NCBI RefSeq assembly: GCF_019749955.1
Contig: NZ_JAIEPC010000077.1
Span: forward strand, 1-43,723
Direction of reading: 5' to 3'
DNA: 43,723 bases
Origin: Sphingomonas sp.
GTDB taxonomy: Bacteria > Pseudomonadota > Alphaproteobacteria > Sphingomonadales > Sphingomonadaceae
Made by a program: the position numbers and the translations under genes. The notes below the pieces were generated by a model, which saw only the letters and a list, made by a program, of their open reading frames with translations, was not told the DNA's origin and ran no database searches. Below are positions 34,884 to 42,905 of this stretch, one piece after another; positions within the stretch are counted from its first letter, which is position 1, and each line of letters opens with the position of its first letter.

Positions 34884-36797
34884 ATGGATTTTCGGGAAGG
34901 CCAGGACGCGAACATGGACAGCATCGTACAGGACGCGGTCGACGCAGCGGCGACCGCCGTCGCCACCGCCAAGGCCCCACGCGACAGCAAATCGGTGAAG
35001 CCGCAACCCTATCCGGTCGAGGTCGATCATGGCCGCGACGCGCTGCTCACCGATTTCGGCAAGGATACGCTGCGCGACCGCTATCTGCTGCCCGGCGAAT
35101 CGTTTCAGGATTTGTTCGTGCGCGTCGCCTCGGCCTATGCCGACAATGCCGGTCACGCCCAGCGCATCTATGACTATATCTCGAAGCTGTGGTTCATGCC
35201 GGCGACCCCCGTGCTGTCGAACGGCGGCACCGGGCGCGGGTTGCCGATTTCCTGCTATCTCAATTCGGTGCCCGACAGCCTCGAAGGCATTGTCCAGACG
35301 TGGAACGAGAATGTCTGGCTCGCGTCGCGTGGCGGCGGCATCGGCACTTATTGGGGCAATGTCCGCGGCATTGGCGAGCCGGTGGGCCTGAACGGCAAGA
35401 CCAGCGGCATCATTCCGTTCGTGCGGGTGATGGATTCGCTCACGCTCGCGATTTCGCAAGGAAGTCTGCGGCGCGGGTCGGCGGCCTGCTATCTCGACAT
35501 CAGCCACCCGGAGATTGAGGAATTCCTCGAAATCCGCAAACCCAGTGGCGATTTCAACCGCAAGGCGCTGAACCTCCACCACGGCGTGCTGATCCCCGAT
35601 GCGTTCATGGAAGCGGTGCGCGCCGGGGCCGAATGGAATCTGCTCAGCCCCAAGGATGGCTCGGTGCGCGGCACGGTCGATGCGCGCAGCCTGTTCCAGA
35701 AGCTGGTCGAAACCCGGCTGGCGACGGGGGAGCCGTACATCGTCTTCGCCGATCATGTGAACAAGGCGATGCCGCAGCATCACCGCGATGTCGGGCTCAA
35801 GGTCTCGACTTCGAACCTGTGCAGCGAGATTACGCTGCCGACCGGCAAGGACCAGTTCGGCAAGGATCGCACCGCCGTGTGCTGCCTGTCATCGCTCAAT
35901 CTCGAAACCTGGGATCAGTGGAAGGACGACAAGGGCTTTATCGAGGATGTGATGCGCTTCCTCGACAATGTGCTGCAGGATTATATCGACCGCGCCGAGC
36001 CGGGGATGGAGCGCGCCGCTTATTCCGCCACGCGCGAGCGCTCGGTCGGCCTCGGCGTGATGGGCTTCCACAGTTTTCTGCAAGCGCGCGGGCTGCCGTT
36101 CGAGGGCGCGATGGCCAAGCAGTACAACCTGCGCATCTTCAAGCACATCCGCGCGCAGGTCGATGAGGCATCGATGCAGCTCGCGGTCGAACGCGGCCCC
36201 TGCCCCGATGCCGCCGATCAGGGCGTGATGGAGCGCTTTTCGTGCAAGATGGCGATCGCGCCGACCGCGTCGATCAGCATCATCTGCGGCGGGACGAGCG
36301 CGTGCATCGAGCCGATCCCGGCCAACATCTACACCCACAAGACGCTGTCGGGCAGCTTCTCGATCCGCAATCCCTATCTGGAAAAATTGCTGATCGACAA
36401 GGCGAAGAACAGCGAAGGCGTGTGGAGCACGATCCTGGAGAACGGTGGCTCGGTGCAGCACCTCGATTTCCTCAGCCAGGAGGAAAAGGACTGCTACAAA
36501 ACGAGCTTCGAGATCGACCAGCGCTGGCTGATCGAACTTGCCGCCGATCGCACGCCCTATATCGACCAGTCGCAATCGCTCAACCTGTTCATCCCGGCTG
36601 ATGTCGAGAAATGGGACCTGCTGATGCTCCACTTCCGCGCATGGGAGCTGGGCGTGAAATCGCTCTATTACCTCCGCTCAAAGTCGATCCAGCGCGCAGG
36701 CTTCGCGGGCGGCGTCGAAGCCGACAACACCGCCGAGCCGAAGAAGATCGAGCTGGGCGAAAGCACGGACTATGACGAGTGTCTGGCGTGTCAGTGA
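34884..36797 (+). CDS. nrdA: Ribonucleoside-diphosphate reductase class I, alpha subunit
   Basis: NrdA reduces ribonucleotides to deoxyribonucleotides. The 637-residue product has the redox Cys in ISCYLNSVPDS (Cys124), the radical-carrying Cys in NLCSEI (Cys313), a Cys pair in CCLSSLN (333-334), TASISIICGGTSACIEPI, radical-transfer tyrosines in KSLYYLRSK, and a C-terminal swinging-arm Cys pair in ECLACQ (633 and 636). It is shorter than the E. coli protein and lacks a long N-terminal ATP cone; the first 60 residues are Ala/Lys rich. The start at 34884 (MDFREGQDAN) has GGAG upstream. An ATG at 34911 is also possible. Confidence 0.94.
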   Translation: MDFREGQDANMDSIVQDAVDAAATAVATAKAPRDSKSVKPQPYPVEVDHGRDALLTDFGKDTLRDRYLLPGESFQDLFVRVASAYADNAGHAQRIYDYISKLWFMPATPVLSNGGTGRGLPISCYLNSVPDSLEGIVQTWNENVWLASRGGGIGTYWGNVRGIGEPVGLNGKTSGIIPFVRVMDSLTLAISQGSLRRGSAACYLDISHPEIEEFLEIRKPSGDFNRKALNLHHGVLIPDAFMEAVRAGAEWNLLSPKDGSVRGTVDARSLFQKLVETRLATGEPYIVFADHVNKAMPQHHRDVGLKVSTSNLCSEITLPTGKDQFGKDRTAVCCLSSLNLETWDQWKDDKGFIEDVMRFLDNVLQDYIDRAEPGMERAAYSATRERSVGLGVMGFHSFLQARGLPFEGAMAKQYNLRIFKHIRAQVDEASMQLAVERGPCPDAADQGVMERFSCKMAIAPTASISIICGGTSACIEPIPANIYTHKTLSGSFSIRNPYLEKLLIDKAKNSEGVWSTILENGGSVQHLDFLSQEEKDCYKTSFEIDQRWLIELAADRTPYIDQSQSLNLFIPADVEKWDLLMLHFRAWELGVKSLYYLRSKSIQRAGFAGGVEADNTAEPKKIELGESTDYDECLACQ

Positions 36798-36829
36798 TCA
36801 TCGGTCAATTCAGCTAAGGCGATCGGCAA

Positions 36830-37225
36830 ATGGATCAGCGGACGGGATGCATGGGCATCGCTGCGCTTGGTGGCTTGGTGCTGTTGCTGCTGCTCTTGAT
36901 CGGGTGGCCGCAATACCGTGTCTATGCGCAGCGGCTGGCGGGCGAAGCGGCGCTCGCCGAGGCGCAATCATCGCGCCAAGTGGCCATCCTTGAGGCGCGC
37001 GCCAAGAAGGAAAGCGCGATCTCGCTCGCCGAAGCCGAAGTCATTCGCGCGAAGGGCGCGGCCGAGGCCAATGCGATTCTGCAGAACAGCCTTGGCGGCC
37101 CCGAAGGCTATCTGCGTTATTTGCAGATTCAGGCGCTTGAGGATTCGAAAGCATCGCTGATCTATGTGCCGACCGAGGCCGGTCTGCCCGTCACCGAAGC
37201 CCGGCGGCTGGACGAAGCCAAGTGA
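36830..37225 (+). CDS. Small membrane-anchored SPFH-tail-like protein
   Basis: This 131-residue protein has one membrane helix near the N-terminus (GIAALGGLVLLLLLLIGW). An Ala/Glu/Lys-rich coiled coil follows (EAALAEAQSSRQVAILEARA, SLAEAEVIRAKGAAEANAI) and then a YLRYLQIQALED segment. The second half matches the C-terminal part of SPFH/HflK-type proteins, but the SPFH domain itself is absent. It lies 32 bases after nrdA and may be cotranscribed, though no functional link to RNR is known to me. Confidence 0.78.
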   Translation: MDQRTGCMGIAALGGLVLLLLLLIGWPQYRVYAQRLAGEAALAEAQSSRQVAILEARAKKESAISLAEAEVIRAKGAAEANAILQNSLGGPEGYLRYLQIQALEDSKASLIYVPTEAGLPVTEARRLDEAK

Positions 37226-37252
37226 CCGGTGGTTGCCTATGCCAGCCCGCCA

Positions 37253-37269
37253 CCCCCGCCGCGCGGGGG
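37253..37269. terminator. GC-rich hairpin between convergent genes
   Basis: CCCCCGC (37253-37259) pairs with GCGGGGG (37263-37269) around a three-base loop. It lies between the SPFH-tail gene and the convergent DUF2171 gene. There is no T-run, so it may stop transcription only weakly. Confidence 0.4.
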
Positions 37270-37283
37270 CAGCAGACAGGTGC

Positions 37284-37532
37284 TTACTTCTCTTCTTCGA
37301 ACGTCACCGCCACATCGGCGTTCGCCGACAGCCGCACCTTGTCGCCTTCGACATCGGCGACGAGCGCGAGCGGGATGAAGTGATGATGATCGCCATGCGG
37401 GCCGCTATGCGTCTTGGTGAGCTGAATCCGCTCGCCCTTGACATGGTCGACGGTGCCGACGTGGACGCCGTCGGCGCCGATCACGTCCATATGGTCCTTG
37501 ATGCGGTCCTTGATCGGGTGGTCGTGCGCCAT
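37284..37532 (-). CDS. DUF2171 family protein
   Basis: The 82-residue protein fits the DUF2171 family: IKDHMDVIGADGVHVGTVDH, then VKGERIQLTKTHSGPHGDHH and HFIPLALVADVEGDKVRLSA. It is a PRC-barrel-like small beta protein with a His-rich middle (HGDHHHF), which might bind metal. Function is unknown. It is the only minus-strand gene between nrdA and nrdB. Bases AGGAACG before the ATG at 37532 (read on the minus strand) support the start. Confidence 0.85.
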   Translation of the reverse strand: MAHDHPIKDRIKDHMDVIGADGVHVGTVDHVKGERIQLTKTHSGPHGDHHHFIPLALVADVEGDKVRLSANADVAVTFEEEK

Positions 37533-37618
37533 CGTCGTTCCTCCGTCATGATGATGCGCCCTGAACGCGCGGGCACGCGTTTGGGTGCATGTCCGTCATC
37601 ATTCAGGAGCCATTGATC

Positions 37619-37942
37619 ATGCCCCCCGCCCGTCACCGCCTCCGCCTCGCCGCGCCCGTCGTCGCCGCACTCGCGCTCGCCGCGTGCACCGCGCAGCAAT
37701 CGGCGAGCGGGGTCGCGCCCGATGGCCCCGGCTTCCTGCTCGGGCTGTGGCACGGCTTCATCTTCCCCGTCGCGTGGGTCGCGTCGATCTTCGTGCCCGA
37801 CATCGCGGTCTATGCCGTGCCCAATAATGGCGGCTGGTATGATTTCGGCTATTTCCTCGGCATCGTCGTGTTTGGCGTCGGCGCGCGGGGGACGCAGAAA
37901 GTCTATGTCGAGCGCACCGTCGTGCGGCGGGAACGGCGATGA
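37619..37942 (+). CDS. Small lipoprotein with two hydrophobic segments
   Basis: This 107-residue protein has a lipoprotein signal (MPPARHRLRLAAPVVAALAL, then AAC as lipobox). It continues with GFLLGLWHGFIFPVAWVASI and WYDFGYFLGIVVFG, two hydrophobic segments, and an Arg-rich end. AGGAG upstream supports the ATG at 37619 over one at 37589. It overlaps the next gene by four bases (ATGA). No function is known to me; similar small pairs occur near other sphingomonad genes. Confidence 0.7.
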   Translation: MPPARHRLRLAAPVVAALALAACTAQQSASGVAPDGPGFLLGLWHGFIFPVAWVASIFVPDIAVYAVPNNGGWYDFGYFLGIVVFGVGARGTQKVYVERTVVRRERR

Positions 37943-38142
37943 ACGATCTGATCTCCGCACCGCTGGTGATGGCGGTCGTCGCACTGCTCGTGCTGGGCGG
38001 CACCGCGTTCACGCTCACGCGGCCCGCGACGAGCGAAGCCGCGATCTACCGCCGCCGCATCGCCGGCACGATGCTCGGCGCAGGCGCCATCATCCTCGGC
38101 GGCTTCGCTTATGCGCTCTCAAGTTGGGGCCAAGGCCGATGA
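37939..38142 (+). CDS. Small two-helix membrane protein
   Basis: The 67-residue product has two hydrophobic helices (LVMAVVALLVLGGTAFTL and IAGTMLGAGAIILGGFAYAL) joined by a basic loop (SEAAIYRRR). Its ATG overlaps the stop of the lipoprotein gene, so the two are coupled. No family is recognised. Confidence 0.65.
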   Translation: MNDLISAPLVMAVVALLVLGGTAFTLTRPATSEAAIYRRRIAGTMLGAGAIILGGFAYALSSWGQGR

Positions 38143-38207
38143 CATCTCCGCCGATGACGCCCGCCCCCGCGCACCCCATATTCTAATCAAGCACCGAAAG
38201 GCCCAAC

Positions 38208-39266
38208 ATGTCCCTCCTCTCCGCCCGCAAAACCTACAAGCCGTTCGAATATCCCTGGGCCTATGAATTCTGGAAGCGCCAGCAGCAGATCCACTGGATG
38301 CCTGAGGAAGTGCCGCTCGGCGAGGATTGCCGCGACTGGGCGCAGAAGATCAGCGAGCATGAACGCAACCTGCTGACGCAGATCTTCCGCTTCTTCACCC
38401 AGGCCGATGTCGAGGTGCAGGATTGCTACCACGACAAATATGGCCGCGTGTTCAAGCCGACCGAAATCAAGATGATGCTGGCGGCGTTCAGCAACATGGA
38501 AACGGTGCACATCGCCGCCTATTCGCACCTGCTCGACACGATCGGCATGCCCGAAAGCGAGTACGGCATGTTCCTCGAATATAGCGAGATGAAGGACAAG
38601 CACGACTATCTGCAGCGCTTCAACGTCGACACTGACGAGGACATCGCGCGCACGCTGGCGATGTTCGGCGGCTTTACCGAAGGGCTGCAATTATTCGCCA
38701 GCTTCGCGATGCTGATGAACTTTCCGCGCTTCAACAAGATGAAGGGCATGGGCCAGATCGTGAGCTGGTCGGTGCGCGACGAAAGCCTGCACTGCGAAGG
38801 CATCGTCCGGCTGTTCCACGAATTCTGCAAGGAGCGCGACTGCCTGACCAAGGCAGTCAAGGACGACATCATGGATGTGTGCCAGACGACGGTGCGGCTC
38901 GAGGATGCGTTCATCGATCTCGCGTTCGAACAAGGCCCGGTGACGGGGATGACGCCCAAGGAAATCAAGAAATACATCCGCTACATCGCCGACTGGCGGC
39001 TGGGGCAGTTACAACTGAAGCCGATCTACATGATCGAGGAACACCCCCTCCCCTGGCTCGCGCCTTTGCTGAACGGCGTCGAGCACGCCAATTTCTTCGA
39101 ACAGCGCGCGACGGAATACTCCAAGGGCGCGACGCGGGGGAATTGGAACGAAGTGTGGGATTCGTTCGACAAGCGCCAGAAGGTGAAGACGGTCCCGGCG
39201 GCGAATGAGGATGCGGGCGAGGGTGAGGGGGATATGTTTGCGCGGGCGGGGATTGCGGCTGAATGA
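38208..39266 (+). CDS. nrdB: Ribonucleoside-diphosphate reductase class I, beta subunit
   Basis: NrdB supplies the radical to NrdA. The 352-residue product has metal ligands in QADVEVQD, METVHIAAYSHLL (Glu, His and the radical Tyr in the E-xx-H-xxx-Y spacing of class Ia), FTEGLQLFASFA and VRDESLHCEGI. The Tyr in METVHIAAY indicates a tyrosyl-radical enzyme rather than a Tyr-less subclass. The AAAGG ribosome site lies before the ATG. It is separated from nrdA by 1.4 kb holding four small genes, one in opposite orientation, so joint transcription from one promoter is doubtful. Confidence 0.95.
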   Translation: MSLLSARKTYKPFEYPWAYEFWKRQQQIHWMPEEVPLGEDCRDWAQKISEHERNLLTQIFRFFTQADVEVQDCYHDKYGRVFKPTEIKMMLAAFSNMETVHIAAYSHLLDTIGMPESEYGMFLEYSEMKDKHDYLQRFNVDTDEDIARTLAMFGGFTEGLQLFASFAMLMNFPRFNKMKGMGQIVSWSVRDESLHCEGIVRLFHEFCKERDCLTKAVKDDIMDVCQTTVRLEDAFIDLAFEQGPVTGMTPKEIKKYIRYIADWRLGQLQLKPIYMIEEHPLPWLAPLLNGVEHANFFEQRATEYSKGATRGNWNEVWDSFDKRQKVKTVPAANEDAGEGEGDMFARAGIAAE

Positions 39267-39321
39267 GCTATTGAATTTAAGATGATTTAGAATAACCTCT
39301 ACGCAAGGTGGGGATTATTCT

Positions 39322-40104
39322 ATGCCTTTGGAAATTCGGTTCTCTGGCCTCGAAGCTGCTCGGAACCGTATCGAAGCAAATGAAGGGCTGGAATCTCTTG
39401 CTGGGCTTGCTCATGCAGCAACGTTAGTCGCCCATTTCACAGCGACCGGAGTCGTCAGGCAGCGACAGCCCTATGCAGACACTCTGAGGTTCTTCTTTGA
39501 GGAAACCAGGCCGGGCAGCCTAAGCGCATTGTTAGCGCTAGGCGGCGACCTCGCGATGGGCGCCGCAGGAAATGCAATATACGATTTGCTCAAGGTAGTT
39601 TGGAAGCGGGCGACGGGAACAGGCGACGACGGTGACGTTGAACTAAATGGAGTTGTCTATCGATCAGGGGACATCGACGCGCTCACGGAGGCTGTGGCTC
39701 CATCGCTTCTCCGAGGTCACGCTTGGATAAACCACCACGAGCAGCAAATACAAATCAAGACTGGTAGGCAAATTCTCGTTGATTTTAATCAAGGAACAAA
39801 AGAATATCTCAAGAATGAGATTACCGAAGAGGGAGAAAGTGTCCAAGATGTTTCCGTTGCTGCGTTGAATGTAAATTCAAGGCACGGGCGGGTTTACTTT
39901 TTTGATTTGGGGAGAACGATCCCTTTTAGGGTCGACAAGACAGCCGAGCTTAGGACTATCTCCAACCTTTCGAGGTATCTTACACAATACGCGGACAGAA
40001 CAGGCGCGACCGTTAACATTCGATTCAAGAAGATATTCTACGTAGATGGAAAACTTAAGAGAATCATAATATATGATTGCTTCGGAATTGAAGGCGTTGA
40101 ATAG
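39322..40104 (+). CDS. Unrecognised protein, AT-rich, probably acquired
   Basis: The 260-residue protein has no motif that I can assign to a known enzyme. The N-terminal half is helical (LESLAGLAHAATLVAHFTAT, LLALGGDLAMGAAGNAIYDL, a possible membrane-associated segment). The C-terminal half is beta-rich and basic (VNIRFKKIFYVDGKLKRIII). The second half of the gene is visibly AT-richer, with codons such as aaa, att and aga that its neighbours rarely use. That marks it as likely transferred. A GGTGGGG lies upstream of the ATG. The 160 bases after it are even more AT-rich and hold no gene. Confidence 0.7.
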   Translation: MPLEIRFSGLEAARNRIEANEGLESLAGLAHAATLVAHFTATGVVRQRQPYADTLRFFFEETRPGSLSALLALGGDLAMGAAGNAIYDLLKVVWKRATGTGDDGDVELNGVVYRSGDIDALTEAVAPSLLRGHAWINHHEQQIQIKTGRQILVDFNQGTKEYLKNEITEEGESVQDVSVAALNVNSRHGRVYFFDLGRTIPFRVDKTAELRTISNLSRYLTQYADRTGATVNIRFKKIFYVDGKLKRIIIYDCFGIEGVE

Positions 40105-40265
40105 AATTTGATCAAATATAAACATTTATATCGATCTGCAATCCAACCGAATTTCAAATAATTTTAGAAATATGGCGATGTATCACTTCTTTGATTATAT
40201 TCGCTAAATCTTTCTTTTTATGATCTGAGCCCGATTTGCTTTCCGAAAAATAGCGACCGAGTACT

Positions 40266-40505
40266 CTATTTAATGAATCGATAGGTGCCGCGCTCGTCGA
40301 CAAACTCGACGCGACCGCGATCACGCATCTCCTGTAATTCGCGGCTCAGCGTCATAGCTGGTGTGAGCCCCACTGATCCTGTTTGGGAGAGGATCTGATC
40401 TAGTTCGCGGTCGATCAACTCCTGACGTGTAAAAACAACGTCGCCTTTCGCTGCAACATGCCGCTCCACTGCCGCTTCAACAGCAGCAGTCCAAGAAATA
40501 GCCAT
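40266..40505 (-). CDS. Orphan winged-helix protein (Dam-replacing/DpnI-C-like HTH)
   Basis: This 79-residue protein resembles the winged-helix domain found at the C-terminus of DpnI-type and Dam-replacing nucleases: FTRQELIDRELDQIL, then TLSRELQEMRDRGRVEFVDE and RGTYRFI. No nuclease domain is encoded next to it, so it is either a stand-alone DNA-binding protein or a leftover of a restriction gene. The ATG at 40505 is used here; a GTG at 40538 would add 11 residues and overlap the palindrome upstream. It is divergent from the zinc-ribbon-like gene. Confidence 0.7.
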   Translation of the reverse strand: MAISWTAAVEAAVERHVAAKGDVVFTRQELIDRELDQILSQTGSVGLTPAMTLSRELQEMRDRGRVEFVDERGTYRFIK

Positions 40506-40520
40506 CAAATCGTATCCATT

Positions 40521-40534
40521 TTGGATGCATCCAA
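40521..40534. promoter_or_regulatory. Perfect 14-base palindrome
   Basis: TTGGATGCATCCAA is a perfect palindrome, 16 bases before the start of the winged-helix gene and 61 bases before the divergent small gene. It is well placed as an operator for either side. Confidence 0.6.
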
Positions 40535-40594
40535 TCACTAGACTGTATCGCCCAGCTTTTACCGGCCATAACGCTAGGGCATCGGAGGCATAAA

Positions 40595-40777
40595 ATGAAG
40601 GTCGAATTTGTCTGCAACAGATGCGGCGGTGACGACGTTTCCCGTGACGCTTGGGCCAACTGGGATACGAGCACGCAAGCTTGGGTACTGGGCGCGGTGT
40701 TCGACTACGCTCACTGCCACAAATGCGAATCCGAGACCCGACTTGTCGAGCGCACGTTCAAAAGTGAGCGAGCATGA
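40595..40777 (+). CDS. Small zinc-ribbon-like protein
   Basis: The 60-residue product has CNRCGGDD near the N-terminus and CHKCESETR near the C-terminus, which would form a two-knuckle zinc site, with a WANWDTSTQAWVLGAV middle. GGAGG lies seven bases before the ATG. The stop overlaps the next ATG (ATGA), so the two genes are coupled. Function is unknown. Confidence 0.72.
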   Translation: MKVEFVCNRCGGDDVSRDAWANWDTSTQAWVLGAVFDYAHCHKCESETRLVERTFKSERA

Positions 40778-41043
40778 TCGAAGTCACAAACGCAACTCGC
40801 GCAAATTCGGCACTCGGTGCGCTAAAGGAGTTCGTCGAACAGACAAACGTCGACACCGCGCGTGATGCCATCGCCGACATGATCTGCAACCTGATCCACC
40901 TCCCACGCGGTCGTGGCCTCGATCCCGAGCGCTTAGTAAAGCAGGCGCTTGGCATGGCAGCGGAGGAGGCCGCAGAAGACCCTGAGGGCGATATGGAAGC
41001 GGTGCAACAGGCATTTCGTACTCTCCTATCCGAGGACGATTAA
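40774..41043 (+). CDS. Small acidic helical protein
   Basis: The 89-residue product is helical and acidic (ALGALKEFVEQTNVDTARDA, LDPERLVKQALGMAAEEAAE, DMEAVQQAFRTLLSEDD). It has no recognised domain. It starts in the stop of the zinc-ribbon-like gene and probably works with it. Size, charge and coupling recall phage or plasmid accessory genes; that is only an inference. Confidence 0.65.
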   Translation: MIEVTNATRANSALGALKEFVEQTNVDTARDAIADMICNLIHLPRGRGLDPERLVKQALGMAAEEAAEDPEGDMEAVQQAFRTLLSEDD

Positions 41044-41126
41044 GCGGCCTGATCGAGAAAATCCATTTTCCAACACGAACCTTTTTGGTTATATGACTCG
41101 GCTCCCCAACGTCCCGGAGCTACCCG

Positions 41127-41646
41127 ATGCCCAAGTCCCAGACCCCCGACACCCTCGCCTTCGCCCCCGCCACCCTTCGCGAGCGCCACAACGGCTGGAG
41201 TGCCGAGCGGCAGCGCGATTTCATTGCCGCGCTCGCCGATAGCGGGTGCATCACGCTTGCTTGTCGCGCGGTCGGGGTCTCGCCGCAATCGGCCTATCGC
41301 TTGCGGCGGCACCCCAAGGGCAAACCGTTCGCGCTCGCGTGGGACCGCAGCACTGCGCTGTGCAAGTGTCCGGCTCGTGAGCATTGCTTACGAACGCGCG
41401 ATTGAGGGGACGCGTAAACAATATTGGCGCGACGGCAAGCTGATCGGCGAGACGGTCAATCCTTCCGACGCGCTGCTGATGTTTCTGCTAACCAAGAGCG
41501 ACCCGAACCGTTTTGGTTCTCAGGCCGATCGCCTGCCGATGTTCCCCGATCCCGCTGGCGATGCCCGGGCGGCGATCCCCCGGCTGATCGGGGCGCTGGG
41601 CGACGTCGACTTGCCCGCAGACGGATTGACGACGGGCGACGCGTGA
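41127..41646 (+). pseudogene. Frameshifted HTH-like gene
   Basis: Two open frames join into one sensible protein if one C of the CC at 41370-41371 is removed. The first part (MPKSQTPDTLAFAPATLRER, WSAERQRDFIAALADSGCIT, VSPQSAYRLRRHP) has an HTH-like pattern. In the first frame it ends at TGA 41403. The second part continues as RLVSIAYERAIEGTRKQYWR, DGKLIGETVNPSDALLMFLL. Similar intact proteins with this order are known to me from sphingomonads as unnamed proteins. The shift is either a true mutation or a sequencing error. Confidence 0.75.
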
Positions 41647-41704
41647 ATGGTGAGAGCGATTTTCATTTAGGTCGTCACTTTCATCACTTTTGACACTTGG
41701 GCCC

Positions 41705-42109
41705 CTACTCCACCGACACCCGCCCGCGCCCGGCTTTCACCACGCTGCGCCCCTTTTTCTCGTCCACCCGCTTGGCCTTGGCGGTTTTCGAGGGCTTGGT
41801 CTTCACCCGGCGCACCGGGCGCTGGTGCGCCGCCACGATCAGCGCAGTGGCGCGGTCGCGGGCGTCGGCGCGGTTGGCTTCCTGGGTGCGGTGCTTGCGC
41901 GCGGTGATCAGCAGCGTGCCGGTCGCGGTGAGCTTGCTGCCCGCCAGCCCCTTCAGCCGGGCGTACACATCAGGCGCGAGGCCGAGCGCGAAGACGTCGA
42001 CGCGGAGCTGGCAGGCGGTCGCGACCTTGTTGACATTCTGCCCGCCGGGGCCGGTCGCGGCGAGGAATTTTTCCTCGATCGCGCTTTCGGGAAGGATGAA
42101 GTCAGCCAT
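41705..42109 (-). CDS. arfB: Alternative ribosome-rescue factor ArfB (peptidyl-tRNA hydrolase)
   Basis: ArfB (YaeJ) frees ribosomes stalled on broken mRNA by cutting the peptidyl-tRNA ester. The 134-residue protein has the GGQ motif (22-24) in ATGPGGQNVNKVAT and a basic C-terminal tail (RVKTKPSKTAKAKRVDEKKG) that enters the mRNA channel in this family. Length fits ArfB, not a full release factor. The ATG at 42109 overlaps the end of the pseudouridine synthase gene by eight bases, so the two are coupled. Confidence 0.93.
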   Translation of the reverse strand: MADFILPESAIEEKFLAATGPGGQNVNKVATACQLRVDVFALGLAPDVYARLKGLAGSKLTATGTLLITARKHRTQEANRADARDRATALIVAAHQRPVRRVKTKPSKTAKAKRVDEKKGRSVVKAGRGRVSVE

Positions 42110-42836
42110 GATCCGATACGGCGTCGGCAGCGGCGGGGGCGGCAGGCGGCGCGGTCGGATCGACGGGCCCGGTCGCGTTCGGCTCGACATGGTCGAACCC
42201 GGCTGCGGCGAAACGCGGCGGCGTGGGTGCGATTGCGTGCACCGGCGGCTTGGCCCCGCGCGGCACGCTGAGTTCGGCGGCGTGGAGCAGCATCCCGTGC
42301 GGCCCAGCCTTGCCGTACACCGGGTCACCCGCGACCGGGCAGCCGAGCCCTTCGGCGGCGTGGACGCGGATCTGGTGGGTGCGGCCGGTCTCGGGGCGGA
42401 ATTCGACCAGCGACTGGCCCCCCTCGCTGCGGATCAGCCGCCAATGCGTGCGCGATGGCTTGCCCTTGGCATCGCCGGTCATCCGCCAGCCGGTCTCGGC
42501 GGTGCTGACCTTGATGAGGGCGAGGTCGATCAGCCCGCTCTCGCCCTCGGGCACGCCGTCGAGCACGGCGATATAGCGCTTGGCGACGGTCCCCGCCTCG
42601 AACGCCGCCTGAAAGCGTGCCTGCGCCTTGGGGTTGCGCGAGAGGAGCAGGCAGCCGCTGGTGTCGCGGTCGAGCCGGTGGACCGCGACCGGCCAGCGCT
42701 GAAAGCCGAAGGTCAGCCCCTGCAGATGGTTGTCGAGGGACAGGCCCCCGTCGCGTGGGCTATCGACCGGCAGCCCGCTGGGCTTGTCGATGACGATCGC
42801 CTCGGCGTCGATGAAAAGAACATGATCGGCAAGCAT
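42102..42836 (-). CDS. RluA-family pseudouridine synthase
   Basis: The 244-residue enzyme isomerises uridine to pseudouridine in rRNA or tRNA. It shows IVIDKPSGLPVDSP, the catalytic motif HRLDRDTSG with Asp56, AKRYIAVLDG, and RPETGRTHQIRVHAAEGLGC. It lacks an S4 domain, which fits RluA/TruC-like types. The exact target position cannot be told. An Ala/Pro-rich tail of about 30 residues follows the fold. Its end overlaps arfB. Confidence 0.92.
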   Translation of the reverse strand: MLADHVLFIDAEAIVIDKPSGLPVDSPRDGGLSLDNHLQGLTFGFQRWPVAVHRLDRDTSGCLLLSRNPKAQARFQAAFEAGTVAKRYIAVLDGVPEGESGLIDLALIKVSTAETGWRMTGDAKGKPSRTHWRLIRSEGGQSLVEFRPETGRTHQIRVHAAEGLGCPVAGDPVYGKAGPHGMLLHAAELSVPRGAKPPVHAIAPTPPRFAAAGFDHVEPNATGPVDPTAPPAAPAAADAVSDHG

Positions 42837-42905
42837 GCAACCGCCCTTGCCAGTCTTGGCGCCGACATGCCAGAGCTAGGACAAATCGAGGCGCCCGGGG
42901 GAATC

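Noticed and set aside
41697..42900. A plus-strand frame continuous with the VanY-like gene
   Set aside because: The upstream part is antisense to arfB and the pseudouridine synthase; the signal peptide places the start at 42906.
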